64,000 nt of DNA from CAZGAH01 sp964523295. Its GTDB lineage: Bacteria; Desulfobacterota; Desulfovibrionia; Desulfovibrionales; Desulfovibrionaceae. The notes under the pieces are model-generated. The model did no database searches. It was given only the letters and a program-made list of their open reading frames with translations, and was not told the origin of the DNA. Positions 50,434 through 61,090 of this stretch are shown piece after piece. Location of the stretch: NCBI GenBank assembly GCA_964523295.1, contig CAZGAH010000007.1, forward strand, positions 28,463 to 92,462. The letters are read 5' to 3'. Positions within the stretch are counted from its first letter, which is position 1; each line of letters opens with the position of its first letter. The position numbers were made by a program, and so were the translations under genes.

Positions 50434-50676
50434 CTTTCATGATGTCGTTTGGCGTTGTCTGTGGGCGGGAGTGGAATGCGAAAGGCCGGCTTTGACTATG
50501 AAACGCGACATCGTGCAAAAGGCGTTTCCCAATATTCAGCCCGCTCTGGAAAATCGGAAACGTTCGGGAACTCTGCCAAAAACAGACTCATGAAGCGCCA
50601 AGACGAGCTGATTGAAGACGCCGGGCGCGACTTTGGGCATGCAGCGAGGATCCCGATTTTTTTTACTGACAGCCCG

Positions 50677-50706
50677 TAAAGTAAAACTTCCAAGGTGACG
50701 ATAGGG
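50677..50706 (+). promoter_or_regulatory. Sigma-28-like flagellin promoter
   Basis: TAAAGTAA followed by GACGATAG approximates TAAAGTTT-N11-GCCGATAA, with a spacer one base longer (N12). It lies about 115 bases before the flagellin ATG. Confidence 0.5.
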
Positions 50707-50819
50707 GGTATAACGGCCGGAGAATGGGGGCAGCGGGGAGGTGAGAGGAGAACAGTGGAAAGGCCCGGCTCCGGTACAAGCAAGGATGCTTAACACGTTA
50801 CATTCAAGGAGGAATAGTC

Positions 50820-51713
50820 ATGTCTCTGGTAATCAACCACAACCTTATGGCCATGGACGCGGCGCGCAACCTGCGTACTGCTTACGGCAACCTCGGCACC
50901 TCGGTTTCCCGGCTCTCTTCTGGTCTGCGAATCAACAGCGCTGCTGACGATGCGGCCGGTCTGGCTGCCCGCGAACTGATGCGCGCCGACATCACCGCGC
51001 TCAATCAGGGCGTGCGCAATGCCAATGACGCCATTTCGCTCATTCAGACCGCTGACGGCGCCCTGGGCGTCATCGATGAAAAGCTGATCCGCATGAAGGA
51101 ATTGGCCGAGCAGGCGTCCACGGGCACCTATACGTCCACCCAGCGCCTGCTCATCGATAACGAATATCAGGCCATGGCCTCGGAAATCACCCGAATCGCC
51201 AGCGCCACGGACTTCAACGGCATCCACCTGCTCAACGGCAACCTCTCGGGCTCGGCGCACAACGGTGAAACGCTGACCTCGACTGGCAAGATGAAGGTCC
51301 ACTTCGGCCCCATGAACGACAGCGCCGAAGATTACTACTACATCCAGATCGGGACCTCCACCTCCTCGGCACTGGGCGTCGGCATCAGCGCGGCCGAAGG
51401 TCGCGAAGGCCGGAGCATTTCCACCCAGGCCCTGGCGCAGCGCGCGCTCGTTGCCCTGCAGAACGCCATCGTGTCCAAGGACACCATCCGGGCCAATCTG
51501 GGCGCCACGCAGAACAGGCTGGGAAACACCATCACCAACCTGGAAATCCAGAGCCAGAACTTGCAGGCCGCGGAATCGCGCATGTCCGACGTTGACGTCT
51601 CGCTGGAAATGACCGAGTTCGTACGGCAGCAGATCCTGACCCAGGCTTCGGTCGCCATGTTGTCGCAGGCCAACTCCCTGCCCAGGATGGCCATGCAGCT
51701 CATGGGTGGTTAA
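50820..51713 (+). CDS. fliC: Flagellin
   Basis: The 297-aa product starts after AAGGAGGAATAGTC. Conserved D0/D1 ends are present: N-terminal MSLVINHNLMAMDAARNL with LSSGLRINSAADDAAGLA, and C-terminal LGATQNRLGNTITNLEIQSQ through QASVAMLSQANSLPRMAMQL. The central variable domain is short (about 90 residues). It is exported by the flagellar apparatus without a signal peptide and polymerises into the filament. It stands alone with its own promoter and terminator. No other flagellar gene is near. Confidence 0.95.
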   Translation: MSLVINHNLMAMDAARNLRTAYGNLGTSVSRLSSGLRINSAADDAAGLAARELMRADITALNQGVRNANDAISLIQTADGALGVIDEKLIRMKELAEQASTGTYTSTQRLLIDNEYQAMASEITRIASATDFNGIHLLNGNLSGSAHNGETLTSTGKMKVHFGPMNDSAEDYYYIQIGTSTSSALGVGISAAEGREGRSISTQALAQRALVALQNAIVSKDTIRANLGATQNRLGNTITNLEIQSQNLQAAESRMSDVDVSLEMTEFVRQQILTQASVAMLSQANSLPRMAMQLMGG

Positions 51714-51741
51714 TCTCCCGGTTCAATAACAACAGCAACAG

Positions 51742-51772
51742 CGGCCGGACCGCCCCCAGGGCGGTCCGGCCG
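51742..51772 (+). terminator. Strong GC-rich hairpin after flagellin
   Basis: CGGCCGGACCGCCC and GGGCGGTCCGGCCG are a perfect 14-bp stem with a 3-base loop. The T run after it is poor, but the position fits a terminator. Confidence 0.8.
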
Positions 51773-51977
51773 TTCTGCCCGGGTCGCAGGATTGCAATTC
51801 CAACCACTTCCCTGCGCTCCCCCCGTCTCCCGCATCAGGCACGCAGCACAGAACCCGACGCTTGCCTTTCCCCTCCGTCCTGCCTATACGAAGCACAGGT
51901 ATTTCGAGTCCAGGCCTTTGACGATACGCAACCTGAACAGACGCACGCCCCTTTGCGCGTCGATGCGGGAGCCTGCC

Positions 51978-52442
51978 ATGCAACGTCTGTTACTCATCCT
52001 GTGCATTGCCGCCGCCCTGTCGTTCACGACCGGAGCCGGCCTGGCCGAGGTCGTCGCATTGACCGAACAGACCATGTATGTCCCGGTGTACTCGCACATT
52101 TACCACGGCGTGAAGGCCCAGCCTTTCGACCTGACCGTCACGCTGAGCGTGCGCAATACCAGCTTCGACTCCGCGCTGAGTCTGGTGGGCGTGGATTATT
52201 ACGACACCGACGGGAAGCTCATCCGACGTTACGCAACACAGGAACTCCGGGTAGCCCCACTGACAACGAAAGAATTTTTCGTGGAACAGTACGACCGGAC
52301 CGGCGGTTCCGGCGCCGCCTTTGTCGTCCACTGGCGCGCCGCCAAGCCGATCAGTCCGCCGCTCATCGAAACCATCATGATCGGCTCCAGCAACAACCAG
52401 GGTATTTCCTTCACCTCGCGCGGCGTCGAGATACTGCACTGA
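51978..52442 (+). CDS. DUF3124 periplasmic protein
   Basis: The start at MQRLLLILCIAA (51978) has GGGAG upstream; the longer upstream frame is GC-rich noise. The 154-aa product has a signal peptide (cleaved near GLA). It then has a full DUF3124 domain: QTMYVPVYSHIYHG, LSVRNTSFDSALSLVGVDYY, VAPLTTKEFFVEQYDRTGGS and PLIETIMIGSSNNQGISF. Function is unknown; the fold is predicted to be beta-sandwich. Confidence 0.85.
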   Translation: MQRLLLILCIAAALSFTTGAGLAEVVALTEQTMYVPVYSHIYHGVKAQPFDLTVTLSVRNTSFDSALSLVGVDYYDTDGKLIRRYATQELRVAPLTTKEFFVEQYDRTGGSGAAFVVHWRAAKPISPPLIETIMIGSSNNQGISFTSRGVEILH

Positions 52443-52593
52443 TATTACTCGGAGCAGGAAATTTGTATCACTTTCATGCTCAGAGTTATAAGGACGGCCA
52501 CGCCAGCGGCGGGGCCAGCGGCGAATGCCGCGGGAGCGGGCCGTTAAGTATTATCCGCTCCCAGTAATACGCGGCTCGCGTCCGCTCTCCCCG

Positions 52594-54529
52594 TTATTCC
52601 GCTTCCTGGAATTCCAGATAGAACCCCGCGCCGTTCTCGTTTTCGGCACGCAAGGTCCCGCGCAGCTGCTGCGTCAGCGTGACCACGATCTGCATACCCA
52701 GGCTTTCGGCCTGCGTCGGATCAAAGCCGTCGGGCAGGCCGACCCCGTTGTCCGTGACCGCCAGCCGTACGGTGCCGTCCAGCCGCTGCATCATCACTCG
52801 CAGATCGCCCTGCGTCCTGTCTGGAAAGGCGTGGACTAAAACATTGGTGACCAATTCGTTGAGGATAAGACCGCAGGGAATGGCTGTGTCTATGCTGAAC
52901 TGGAGATCCTCGACTTCGATGCGCCGGGTAATGTCCTTGCCGCGGCTGAGCGACGCGTTGAGCTTTTCCACCAGGCCGCCGGCGTATTCCTTGAAATCCA
53001 CGCAGGAAAAATCCTTGGAGCGGTACAGCTCCTTATGGACCAGCGCCATGGAATTGATCCGGTTGCGGCTTTCCATGAACAGCGCATAGGCCTCTGGATC
53101 CTTGATATACGCGGCCTGAAGCCCGATGAGGCTGGAAATGACCTGCAGATTATTTTTCACGCGGTGATGAATCTCCCGCAGCAGCACATCCTTTTCCTGC
53201 AAGGTGGCCAGAGTCTGCGCCTTGGCCTCCTCCCAGCGTGTCGTATCCTCGATAAAGACAATAAAGCCGGCAACGGCGCCCAGGGCGTCGCGCCAGGGAG
53301 TACACTCCCATTTCAGCCACTCGACGCTCCCGTCGTCGCGGGGAAAGGCCTCACGTACGCGGCCGCCGTGCGTTCCTTCAAGACAGACGGCAAGGATTTC
53401 CTGCCACCGCGCCCGCTGCGCAGTCGGGAAAAATTGCTCGAAGGGCTGACCAGCCGCCGTTGCGCCCGCTTCTCCGCGCCGCGTTCTCCAGCTGCGGCTG
53501 ACCAGCAGGCAGCGCGCCTGCGCGTCGAAGGCAGCCACTGCCGTCGGGCAGCATTGCACAAACAGCTCTCCGATCCCGGTCAGCCGGTCCGGCCCCGACG
53601 AAGACGCTTGCCCCAGGGCAGTGACGGGCGGCAAAGCGGACGACTGCTCGGAGGCCTCGACTCCGGTCATGGGTTCCCTGTGTCGCGAGCGCAGCCCCCG
53701 GATCGGAAGAATCAGGGAACAGAGCAGCAACAGGACCGCCAGTCCGGACGTCACGATGAAATCCCGGATGCACGGCCATAGGGCATCGTGCCGGTCCACC
53801 GTCGACAGAACCGCCAAAGGCCAGGGTGCCAGGGACTGCCAGAACACGAGCGTGTCCCGACCGTCATCGCAGTATGAGATACCCATTTTGATCGAGCCCG
53901 GCCACCGCCGTGTCCACCAGCGCGCTCAACGAACTGGCCGGAATCAATCCCACCGCAACCAACCCGAGCTCCTCGCCGGCAGCGGCAAAGGCGCGGGAAA
54001 CCGGAATCAGCCATTGCCCGTCGGCTGCGCAGTGGATCGGCTTGCCAATCCGCAGGGAAGGAATCGGTCGCTGTCGATGACCCGCCAACAAGGCAGCCAG
54101 GTCGAACTCCATGCATAGGGGAGCCTTTCCGGGCAGGGAAAGGGCCAGCACGCTCCCCGAGGGATCAACGAGCGCAAAGGTCCTGACCCCCCAGCTCTGC
54201 TGTTGCAATCGGGCCAGCAGCTCGTGCAGTTCCCCGGGCGAGCGCCGGCCCGCAAGGACGGCCTCTCCGGCCTGACGCAACGCGGCGTCAACCCGCTCCA
54301 ACGACAGACGAATCGACAGCGAGCAGGTCCTGACCAGATTTTGCGCCGCTGCGCGTTGCCTGTCGATATCACGCTGATACGATTGCCAGAGCAAAAAAAA
54401 GAGCGCGGCCCCGAGCCCGAGCAGCAGCAGTATCGCCGCCCAGTGCCCAGCGCAACGAGCAGACGGCCGCGCACGACGGAACAGCCGTGCTGGCCGGAAA
54501 AAGACCCTGCCGGATGAGGACTCGTCCAT
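52594..54529 (-). pseudogene. Membrane sensor histidine kinase (HisKA_2), frameshifted
   Basis: The N-terminal frame (54529 to 53864) has a membrane span and a periplasmic Cache-like sensor ending GLDQNGYLILR. Inserting one base near 53873 joins it to the second frame (DDGRDTLVFWQSLAPWPLAV...). That frame continues through a second span, a PAS-like domain, the HisKA_2 H-box LLREIHHRVKNNLQVISSLI and an HWE/HATPase domain (NELVTNVLVHAFPD, VTDNGVGLPDGF). It is one kinase gene broken by a single indel. Without the sensor half, the ORF from 53886 could still make a soluble kinase. No response regulator lies adjacent. Confidence 0.8.
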
Positions 54530-54935
54530 GGCGACACCCTGCCCGGTTCGGAACACTGCTCACCGATACGAATCAAGCCAGCCCGAGCATACCCTAAAAA
54601 AGTCGAAAACGGAAGGCTGTCAGCGATTTTTCACACGGCACCCGGACGTCGGGACAGTCTGCGCTCCAAATTTGGTTCGAACGCAAGTTTTTGTTGACAG
54701 CAGACCCCATTTCCACTAGTCGCCATGATAGTCAATCCGATCAGCAATGACCTCTTCCCCTCCGCATGGCATTTCCATCATGCAGAGCGCGACGAACAGG
54801 AGGAAGGAACGAAGGGTATCCCTGACGTGTGTACTGCTGCGCGCCGACCGTACATCCGGCCTGCGCCCGGCAAGATAGGGGTGGTGATCGCGTGGCGCGC
54901 TGGTTTCGCCACGCCAGCAAGGGGAGGCGTGTTCG
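54530..54935. other. Intergenic region between divergent signalling genes
   Basis: No gene is supported. The stretch around 54650-54720 is moderately AT-rich and may hold both promoters. Confidence 0.4.
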
Positions 54936-55778
54936 ATGTCTCAAAGGGCGATTGCCGTCAGCGAAGGGCTACAAATGCGGTCAACGCGATGCAATGCCGT
55001 CGCGCCCGAGGAGAACAACGTCCGCCAACGCGACGAGGTGACAGCGCAACGCGGCCTCGTCGAAAAACGACTCATTCTCGATCATATCGCACAACACATC
55101 GCCTTTCAGGATCTGGACTGTCGTTTCATCTGGGTCAACCGCGCGCTGTGTCGGGATTTCCGTCTTCAGCCGGAGCAACTGATCGGCAGGCGCTGTTATC
55201 GGGTCCTGTACGGGCGGGATGCGCCGTGCGAAGGCTGCCCGGTCATCCTGGCCCGACATACCGGCATAGCCCACGAATCCCAGCTGGTCAGCCCCGACGG
55301 ACGCATCTGGCGGATCAAGGGCGTTCCAGTAAGGGACGGTACAGGCAACATAACCGGGGTGATAGAAATCACCCTCAACATTACCGACCATATCCGCCTG
55401 CTCGAACAGGCGCGCCGCAACGAGCAGTATTTCCGCTGTCTGGTCCATACGCTGCCCTATGGCGTGCTGGAGACCGATCTTCAAGGACAGATACGCTTTA
55501 CGAATCGTGCCTTCGAGCACCTCTTCGAATACGCCGGGGAAGCATTGCAGGGAAAATCCTTCTATGATCTGCTGGTCAAGGCCGAAGACCGACGACGAAC
55601 CGCTCTCGCCCTCTCCCGGATACTCAAGCACCGGCCCTCCCCAAAGCCCCTGGAAATGCAGGCCCTGACCAGGAACGGCGCCGACCTGTGCATCCGCGTC
55701 GACTGGAACTATCTCTATGACGAGCCTTACGGACTCAAGGGATTTCTGGCGGTGGTCACCAACCTTGCCGGTCGGTGA
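54936..55778 (+). CDS. Double PAS-domain protein without output domain
   Basis: The 280-aa product starts after GGGGAGG. It has two PAS domains (about residues 45-150 and 165-275). The first contains CRFIWVNRALCRDF with CYRVLYGRDAPCEGCPV, a Cys-containing insert seen in redox-linked PAS proteins. No kinase, GGDEF, EAL or HTH domain follows. It may act as a sensing partner for another protein, such as the kinase encoded divergently. Confidence 0.75.
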   Translation: MSQRAIAVSEGLQMRSTRCNAVAPEENNVRQRDEVTAQRGLVEKRLILDHIAQHIAFQDLDCRFIWVNRALCRDFRLQPEQLIGRRCYRVLYGRDAPCEGCPVILARHTGIAHESQLVSPDGRIWRIKGVPVRDGTGNITGVIEITLNITDHIRLLEQARRNEQYFRCLVHTLPYGVLETDLQGQIRFTNRAFEHLFEYAGEALQGKSFYDLLVKAEDRRRTALALSRILKHRPSPKPLEMQALTRNGADLCIRVDWNYLYDEPYGLKGFLAVVTNLAGR

Positions 55779-55884
55779 TCCCAAGGGGCAACACGGCCTT
55801 CCCGTCCTCTCCGGCAGGAGAGGAACGCCACGCCACGTCCTTTCCTGANNNNNNNNNNCCGGTTGTCTCCCCGGACCTGGCCGC

Positions 55885-57876
55885 TCAGAGCAGATTCTGC
55901 TCCCAGTTGAAGAGGCTGCTGCGGCGCGGCGCCGGGAAACCCTCCGGTCGCGGCTCTTCCAGCGTGATGAAGAGCGTATAGCCGGCCTGCTCGAGTTCCC
56001 GCTCTTGCTCGCCGAGATCCAAAGGCCAGCCGGCGTAAATCCAGAGATTCGCACCGTAGCTGCGCGTATAAAAAAGCTCGTTCTTCGGACTGGAGATCGG
56101 CTGCCCGGTCCGGGGGGCGATGTCCTTGTAGCGCGACAGACCGACAGGCCAGGCGCCCTGCACGACCAGGCCGAGTGGCAGGGGGCTGCGCGCGGGCAGG
56201 CCCAGCAGATCGTCGCGCCCCAGCTCCGGACTGACGATGGCGGCGCAGAAGCCGAGGCGCTGCAATGCCGCCAGGGCCAGCACATTGGCGCTGTTGCAGA
56301 ACGGACCGGCAATCAGTTGCAGCGCGCCCGTCCGGTCGAACAATCCGACCTGCCAGGGCGCGTTGCAGACAAAATGACGCGCGCCGCGCTCCGCCAGCCG
56401 CCTCACCAGCTCCCGATACGCCGGCTCTTCGTCCGGCCAGAGCATTGGCGGCAGCCACCAGACTATCCGGCTGTAGAGCGTACGCGATACGGCCTTGAAC
56501 GTGGCCGGACAGAGCCACAGCCCCAGACTGTCGCCCGGGTGATCGACCTTTCCATGGGGCAGGCTCCGTAGCACGGTCATGTGCTGCGGCCGCCCCGGAC
56601 GCGAGGTATACGCCACGGGCAGCGTCGGCGCGAACACCACCGCCTGCAAGGCCTGCGGCACGGGCGGAACCGCCGCGAACTCCGCTTCCAGAGCGGACAA
56701 TCGCTTCCGGAGTTCCGGCTCCCGGCGATCGACGAGAAAAACCGGCGTACCCGGCTTCGGCGCCTGGCCCCGGCCAGCACGCAGATCGAATCGACCGGAC
56801 TTGGGAACCCCGCGGCGGACCGGCACGGTCTGATGCCATGGCTCATCTTCGTGACCCACGCGGAGCATATCGCCGGGCAGCAGCGGCAGGCGAGGTTTGA
56901 TGAAAAAATGCCTGTCGGGCGTTGCGGCTACGCGCCCCGCGAGCATCCCGGAGCTGGTTTCCACCTCGGGCGCTCCCGGTCCGGGGACAGGCAAGACCGG
57001 CCGCTGGGGCAGAAAGATTGCGTGCGTGGCCGTGCGTCCCAGTGCCCGTTCCAGAATGGCCATGGCCTCCTTGCGCGCCGACGGGTCGTCCGGCGCGTCG
57101 CGGATCATGCGATAGGCCGTCGTGGTGTAATAGACGTAGTGAGGGCCTTTTTTCCGGCCCTCGATCTTCCAGGCGCGCACGCGCTCGACGTCGAGCAGGG
57201 TTTTCGCGAGCACGTCCAGGCTCAGATCGGTACAGGAAAAAAAACGTTGCCGGAACGATTTCTGCGCGTACGTACGACGACACGGCTGCACGCAGCGACC
57301 GCGCAGGCCGCTCTTTCCGCCCAGATAGCTGCTCCAGTAGCAGCGGCCGGAGACGCAGAAGCACAGCGCGCCGTGGACAAAGACCTCCAGGTCGAGTCCG
57401 GGGGGACAGGCCGCGGCCATAGCCTTGATTTCATCCAGATTGTGCTCCCGCGGCAGCACGACGCGCGCCGCGCCCAGACGCTTCGCCTCTGCCAGCCCGG
57501 CCGGGTGGGTCACGGCGGCGAGCGTGGAGAGGTGCAGCTCGCCCGCGTATCCGGCCTGCCGGGCCAGCTCCAGGGCACCGAGGTCCTGAACGATGATGCC
57601 GGCCGGGCGGACGGCGCGGGCCAGGCGGACCAGAAGACGTCCCGCTGCATCGAGTTCGTCCGGCTTGAGCAGGCTGTTGAGCGCGACGTAGACCTTGCAC
57701 TCGTGCCTGTCGGCCAGCTCGGTGAGCCGGGCCAGCTCCTTGATCGAAAAATTGCTCGACTGCATCCGGGCGGAAAAATGTTTGAGACCGACGTAGATGG
57801 CGTCGGCGCCGGCGGCCAGGGCCGCGAGAAAGGCCAGCTGATCGCCGGCTGGAGCGAGAATGTCGGGGCGGTGCAT
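55885..57876 (-). CDS. Peptidase U32 family protein (TrhP/RlhA-like)
   Basis: The 663-aa protein begins with a TIM-barrel-like U32 domain (APAGDQLAFLAALAAGADAIYV, GLKHFSARM). The Cys pattern is CFCVSGRCYWSSYLGGKSG, then RGRCVQPC. The four-Cys arrangement matches [4Fe-4S]-binding U32 proteins that assist RNA hydroxylation (prephenate-dependent ho5U or ho5C) rather than proteolysis. A C-terminal half with its own beta-rich domain extends the protein. The start lacks a strong RBS. A 10-N gap lies between its end and the divergent-facing PAS gene. Confidence 0.85.
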   Translation of the reverse strand: MHRPDILAPAGDQLAFLAALAAGADAIYVGLKHFSARMQSSNFSIKELARLTELADRHECKVYVALNSLLKPDELDAAGRLLVRLARAVRPAGIIVQDLGALELARQAGYAGELHLSTLAAVTHPAGLAEAKRLGAARVVLPREHNLDEIKAMAAACPPGLDLEVFVHGALCFCVSGRCYWSSYLGGKSGLRGRCVQPCRRTYAQKSFRQRFFSCTDLSLDVLAKTLLDVERVRAWKIEGRKKGPHYVYYTTTAYRMIRDAPDDPSARKEAMAILERALGRTATHAIFLPQRPVLPVPGPGAPEVETSSGMLAGRVAATPDRHFFIKPRLPLLPGDMLRVGHEDEPWHQTVPVRRGVPKSGRFDLRAGRGQAPKPGTPVFLVDRREPELRKRLSALEAEFAAVPPVPQALQAVVFAPTLPVAYTSRPGRPQHMTVLRSLPHGKVDHPGDSLGLWLCPATFKAVSRTLYSRIVWWLPPMLWPDEEPAYRELVRRLAERGARHFVCNAPWQVGLFDRTGALQLIAGPFCNSANVLALAALQRLGFCAAIVSPELGRDDLLGLPARSPLPLGLVVQGAWPVGLSRYKDIAPRTGQPISSPKNELFYTRSYGANLWIYAGWPLDLGEQERELEQAGYTLFITLEEPRPEGFPAPRRSSLFNWEQNLL

Positions 57877-58026
57877 AGGGAGAGTCCGTGACCATTCGGC
57901 CAGATTGCGCAGGTTGACGACAGAGGCGACTGTACGACGTTTTTCCCGAATTGAAAACCGCCCACTTCCGCCGTTTCCGGAGGCGGGCTATCCGGTGTTC
58001 GAAGCCCAAGCGACGCGGGAAACGGG

Positions 58027-60210
58027 TCAGCGCAAGGCCGAGAGCAGATTGGCGCTGCGGTCTGTCCAGGCGGCGACCGGACGCGAGGCCTCGGACAGCC
58101 AGGCGCTCCAGCCCAGGCGCGTTTCCAGCACCCCGGCCAGGTCCGGGCTCCGCGTCAACGCCACCCACAGGCAGGATTTCGCATCCGCCGGTACCTTGCG
58201 CTCGAAGCGCAGGAAGCGGATCGTCAGTCCCAGCTCACGCGCGTTTGCCGCCACGATCGGCGCGAGATTGAGAAATTTGTTCGAGATGTGCAGCAACAGC
58301 AGCCCATCGGGCCGCAGGCAGCGCAGATACTCCTGGAAGGCCTCCACGGTGAGCAGATGGATCGGAATGGCGTCTGAGTTGAAGGCGTCCACGATGAGCA
58401 CCCCGTACGCATCCGCCGGGGCCCGGGCCAGGGTCAGCCTGGCGTCACCGAACACCAGCTCTATTGTCCCCCGGCTCTGGCTCAGGAACGTGAAGTAGCG
58501 CCTGGCGACGTCCTCGTTGTCGGGATCAAGCTCGTAAAAGACGTACCGCTCGCCCGGACGGGCATAGGTGGCCAGGCTGCCGGCGCCCAGCCCGACCAGC
58601 CCCACTGCCGTGGTGTCGAACAATCCCGAACTCAGCAACGCGCCCGGCGGCGCGCTGACATGGTAGTAATCCAGGGCCTCGCGTTGGCGCGCCGGGTCCA
58701 GGTACTGGCTGCCGTGCAGCGTCGTGCCGTGCTGCAGGATGCGCTTTCCCCCGGCGTCGTGAACGCGGTAAATACCATAATAATTCCGATACGTACACAC
58801 CAGGTGCTGATTGACCTGGAAGTGGTCGGCCAGCGGCGTCAGGGAAATGGCCACGCCCAGGCACAGCGCCAGCTCACCCGGCCGCTTTTTGAGCAGATAA
58901 AAGAGCATGGCCACCAGCAGGCCGACCGCACCCGCGGCCAGACTCGTTTCCGGTCCTTGCAACCGGCCCAGCACAAGCATCCACGCCGCGACGAGCGGCC
59001 CTATGCCCAGCGCGACGAGCACGTACCCCGGGCGCAGCCGTTGCCGCTCCCGGCCAAAGGCAAAGGCCAGCGCCAGCAGCAGCAGGGCCAGCGGATACTC
59101 GAGCACCGTATCGCTCAACAGCGGCATGAACCAGCTGACGAGCGCCCCGCCCAAAAACCCGCCCAGACCAATCAACAGATAGAAATCACCCAGCTCAGCC
59201 GTGCGAGCCGGTCGGCTGGCGTACAATTCGCCGCTCGAGATGACGCTGAGCGCAAAGAGCAAGCCCAGGTGCACGGCGAGCATGACCGTGACCGGCAACC
59301 GGTAGGATTGCTGCAGCAGCAGAAACAGAAACAGGCCCAACGCCACGGCCAGCGGGAACCGCTCGCGCAGCCATTGCGGATACCAGCCCGGCTCGCGAAA
59401 GGTGAGCACGAAACCGAGCAGATAGAGACTCAGCGGCAGAATCCAGAGCAGGGGAACAGCGGCGAGGTCGAAGGTGATCACGTTGGTCACGGCCAAAAAC
59501 AGGGCCGAGCCTGAGGCGCTGAGCAGCAGCCAGCGCAGGCGCAGGGACAGCGGCGTACCCGGCGGGCGCGACACTGGCGGCGTTGCGGACGCGCCGCCCT
59601 CCACCGGCCGGGGCGCGTCTGAGACCCCGCGGAGGCTGCCAATCTGCGTGACCATGAACAGCAGCGCGCAGGCGACGTAGCCCCACTGCCAGAAGATCAG
59701 CTGCGTCGGCAAATCCCAGAGCGGTTCCACGGCGAACGGATAACTGAGCAGCCCGGCAAAGGAGCCCAGATTGGAGGTCGCGTAGAGCACGTAAGGATTG
59801 GCGCTGCGGGCCGAGCCGGAGAGCACGAGCAGCCGCTGCGCCAGGATCGAGACCATGGACAGAACAAAAAAGGCCGGTCCGACCGTCCGCAGCAGGGTCC
59901 AGGCGATGTCGGGCACAAATGGCAGGTCCGCGCCAGGTCGGGCCAGCGTGAGATACTCCAGAGGAAAAGCGGCCAGCGGCAAGAGCATGAGCGCCGAGGG
60001 CAGGAGCCGGACCGGCCACCGGCCGGCCAGCGGCAGACTCCGGGCACAGGCGTAGCCGGCCAGCAGCAGCCCCTGAAACACGACCACGCTCACGCTCCAG
60101 ACCAGATAACTGCCCCCGAACCGCGGCAGCAGGGCCTTGGAGGCGACCAGCTCGATCTGAAACAGGAGCGAGGCGGCCAGAAACACCAGCAGATTCGATA
60201 ACCAGAACAT
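58027..60210 (-). CDS. Polytopic membrane protein with spermidine-synthase-like domain
   Basis: The 727-aa product has ten or more membrane spans in its first 480 residues (FWLSNLLVFLAASLLFQIEL, start). A C-terminal Rossmann methyltransferase-like domain follows, with VGLVGLGAGSLATYARPG, YELDPDNEDVARRYF, VFGDARLTLA and VDAFNSDAIPIHLLT. This is the fused MFS/spermidine synthase family. Polyamine synthesis is not proven for it. AAGG precedes the ATG. Confidence 0.85.
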   Translation of the reverse strand: MFWLSNLLVFLAASLLFQIELVASKALLPRFGGSYLVWSVSVVVFQGLLLAGYACARSLPLAGRWPVRLLPSALMLLPLAAFPLEYLTLARPGADLPFVPDIAWTLLRTVGPAFFVLSMVSILAQRLLVLSGSARSANPYVLYATSNLGSFAGLLSYPFAVEPLWDLPTQLIFWQWGYVACALLFMVTQIGSLRGVSDAPRPVEGGASATPPVSRPPGTPLSLRLRWLLLSASGSALFLAVTNVITFDLAAVPLLWILPLSLYLLGFVLTFREPGWYPQWLRERFPLAVALGLFLFLLLQQSYRLPVTVMLAVHLGLLFALSVISSGELYASRPARTAELGDFYLLIGLGGFLGGALVSWFMPLLSDTVLEYPLALLLLALAFAFGRERQRLRPGYVLVALGIGPLVAAWMLVLGRLQGPETSLAAGAVGLLVAMLFYLLKKRPGELALCLGVAISLTPLADHFQVNQHLVCTYRNYYGIYRVHDAGGKRILQHGTTLHGSQYLDPARQREALDYYHVSAPPGALLSSGLFDTTAVGLVGLGAGSLATYARPGERYVFYELDPDNEDVARRYFTFLSQSRGTIELVFGDARLTLARAPADAYGVLIVDAFNSDAIPIHLLTVEAFQEYLRCLRPDGLLLLHISNKFLNLAPIVAANARELGLTIRFLRFERKVPADAKSCLWVALTRSPDLAGVLETRLGWSAWLSEASRPVAAWTDRSANLLSALR

Positions 60211-60260
60211 GACGTAGCCTTATCCTGCGCGCGCTGCTGTGTGCGCGTCGTGCCGGGCGC

Positions 60261-60977
60261 TCAAAGCAAGGCGTCCGGCGTTTCGAGACTCTGCCGGATG
60301 GCGTCGAGAAAGGGGCCGATCTGCCGGACATTGCCCAGTCCGTGATTGAAACTGAGCCCCAGGACAGCCCGCCCCTCCAGCGCGCGGTTGAAGATAAGCG
60401 TCGGCGAGGCAAAGGGCTGGTTGAAGGAGCGATAGACGCCCGGCGCGTTGACAGCGGCGACATAGATGGGGCCCATGCCCTTCATGTAGCCTGTTTCATG
60501 CCTTCCCAGCCAGCGCGCCAGCAGAAAATGCAGCCGGGGAAAGCGGTTCATCAGCCGCATCGACAGCGTGGGCGGCAAGTCGGCCTCGCGCTGCAAGCGC
60601 TCTCCCTCGGCGACGATCTCGGCCGTCAACGCCGCGATGCGCTTCGTCTCGGGCGAGGTGAACGTGGTCAATTCCACGCGCCCGTCGTCCAGTTCGATGG
60701 AAGCGCTGATCCGGGCCGTCTCCCCGGCCCAGACAGGCCGCCCGTCAAAGGTATAGTAGTTCAATTGCGGAACCGCGTGCAGTGCCCGGGCCGTGGACTT
60801 GAGCAAAAAGGCCAGCACCGGCGCACCGGCATTTCGCGCCGTCTGGAGCAACGCATCCGTGGCCACGAGGGTTTCCGCGTAGAGTATGGGCGAAATATCC
60901 AGTTTCGAAAACCAGACCCGCCGGGCAAAATTATCCCGACTTCCGGTCAGACTGAACGGGGGCGTACGGCGAAGCAT
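60261..60977 (-). CDS. CAT-fold acyltransferase-like protein
   Basis: The 238-aa protein resembles the catalytic domain of 2-oxoacid dehydrogenase acyltransferases/chloramphenicol acetyltransferase: LKSTARALHAVPQLNYYTFD early and LGLSFNHGLGNVRQIGPFLD late. In place of the canonical HxxxDG the motif reads HGLGN, so the catalytic Asp or Gly is not evident. It is 51 bases downstream of the TPR lipoprotein region and next to the spermidine-synthase-like gene. Activity is uncertain. Confidence 0.6.
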   Translation of the reverse strand: MLRRTPPFSLTGSRDNFARRVWFSKLDISPILYAETLVATDALLQTARNAGAPVLAFLLKSTARALHAVPQLNYYTFDGRPVWAGETARISASIELDDGRVELTTFTSPETKRIAALTAEIVAEGERLQREADLPPTLSMRLMNRFPRLHFLLARWLGRHETGYMKGMGPIYVAAVNAPGVYRSFNQPFASPTLIFNRALEGRAVLGLSFNHGLGNVRQIGPFLDAIRQSLETPDALL

Positions 60978-61090
60978 GACAAATCCCGACTCATGGTAAG
61001 AGGTGAAGCAGGCGCTGAACTTCTGAACGGGGGTATAGCCTGGAAGAGCGGAGGGGTAAAGAGACGGATCTACGCGGTGACTGCTTTGGC

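Noticed and set aside
50449..50679. 76-codon ORF before flagellin
   Set aside because: No RBS; overlaps the promoter region and lacks any family feature.
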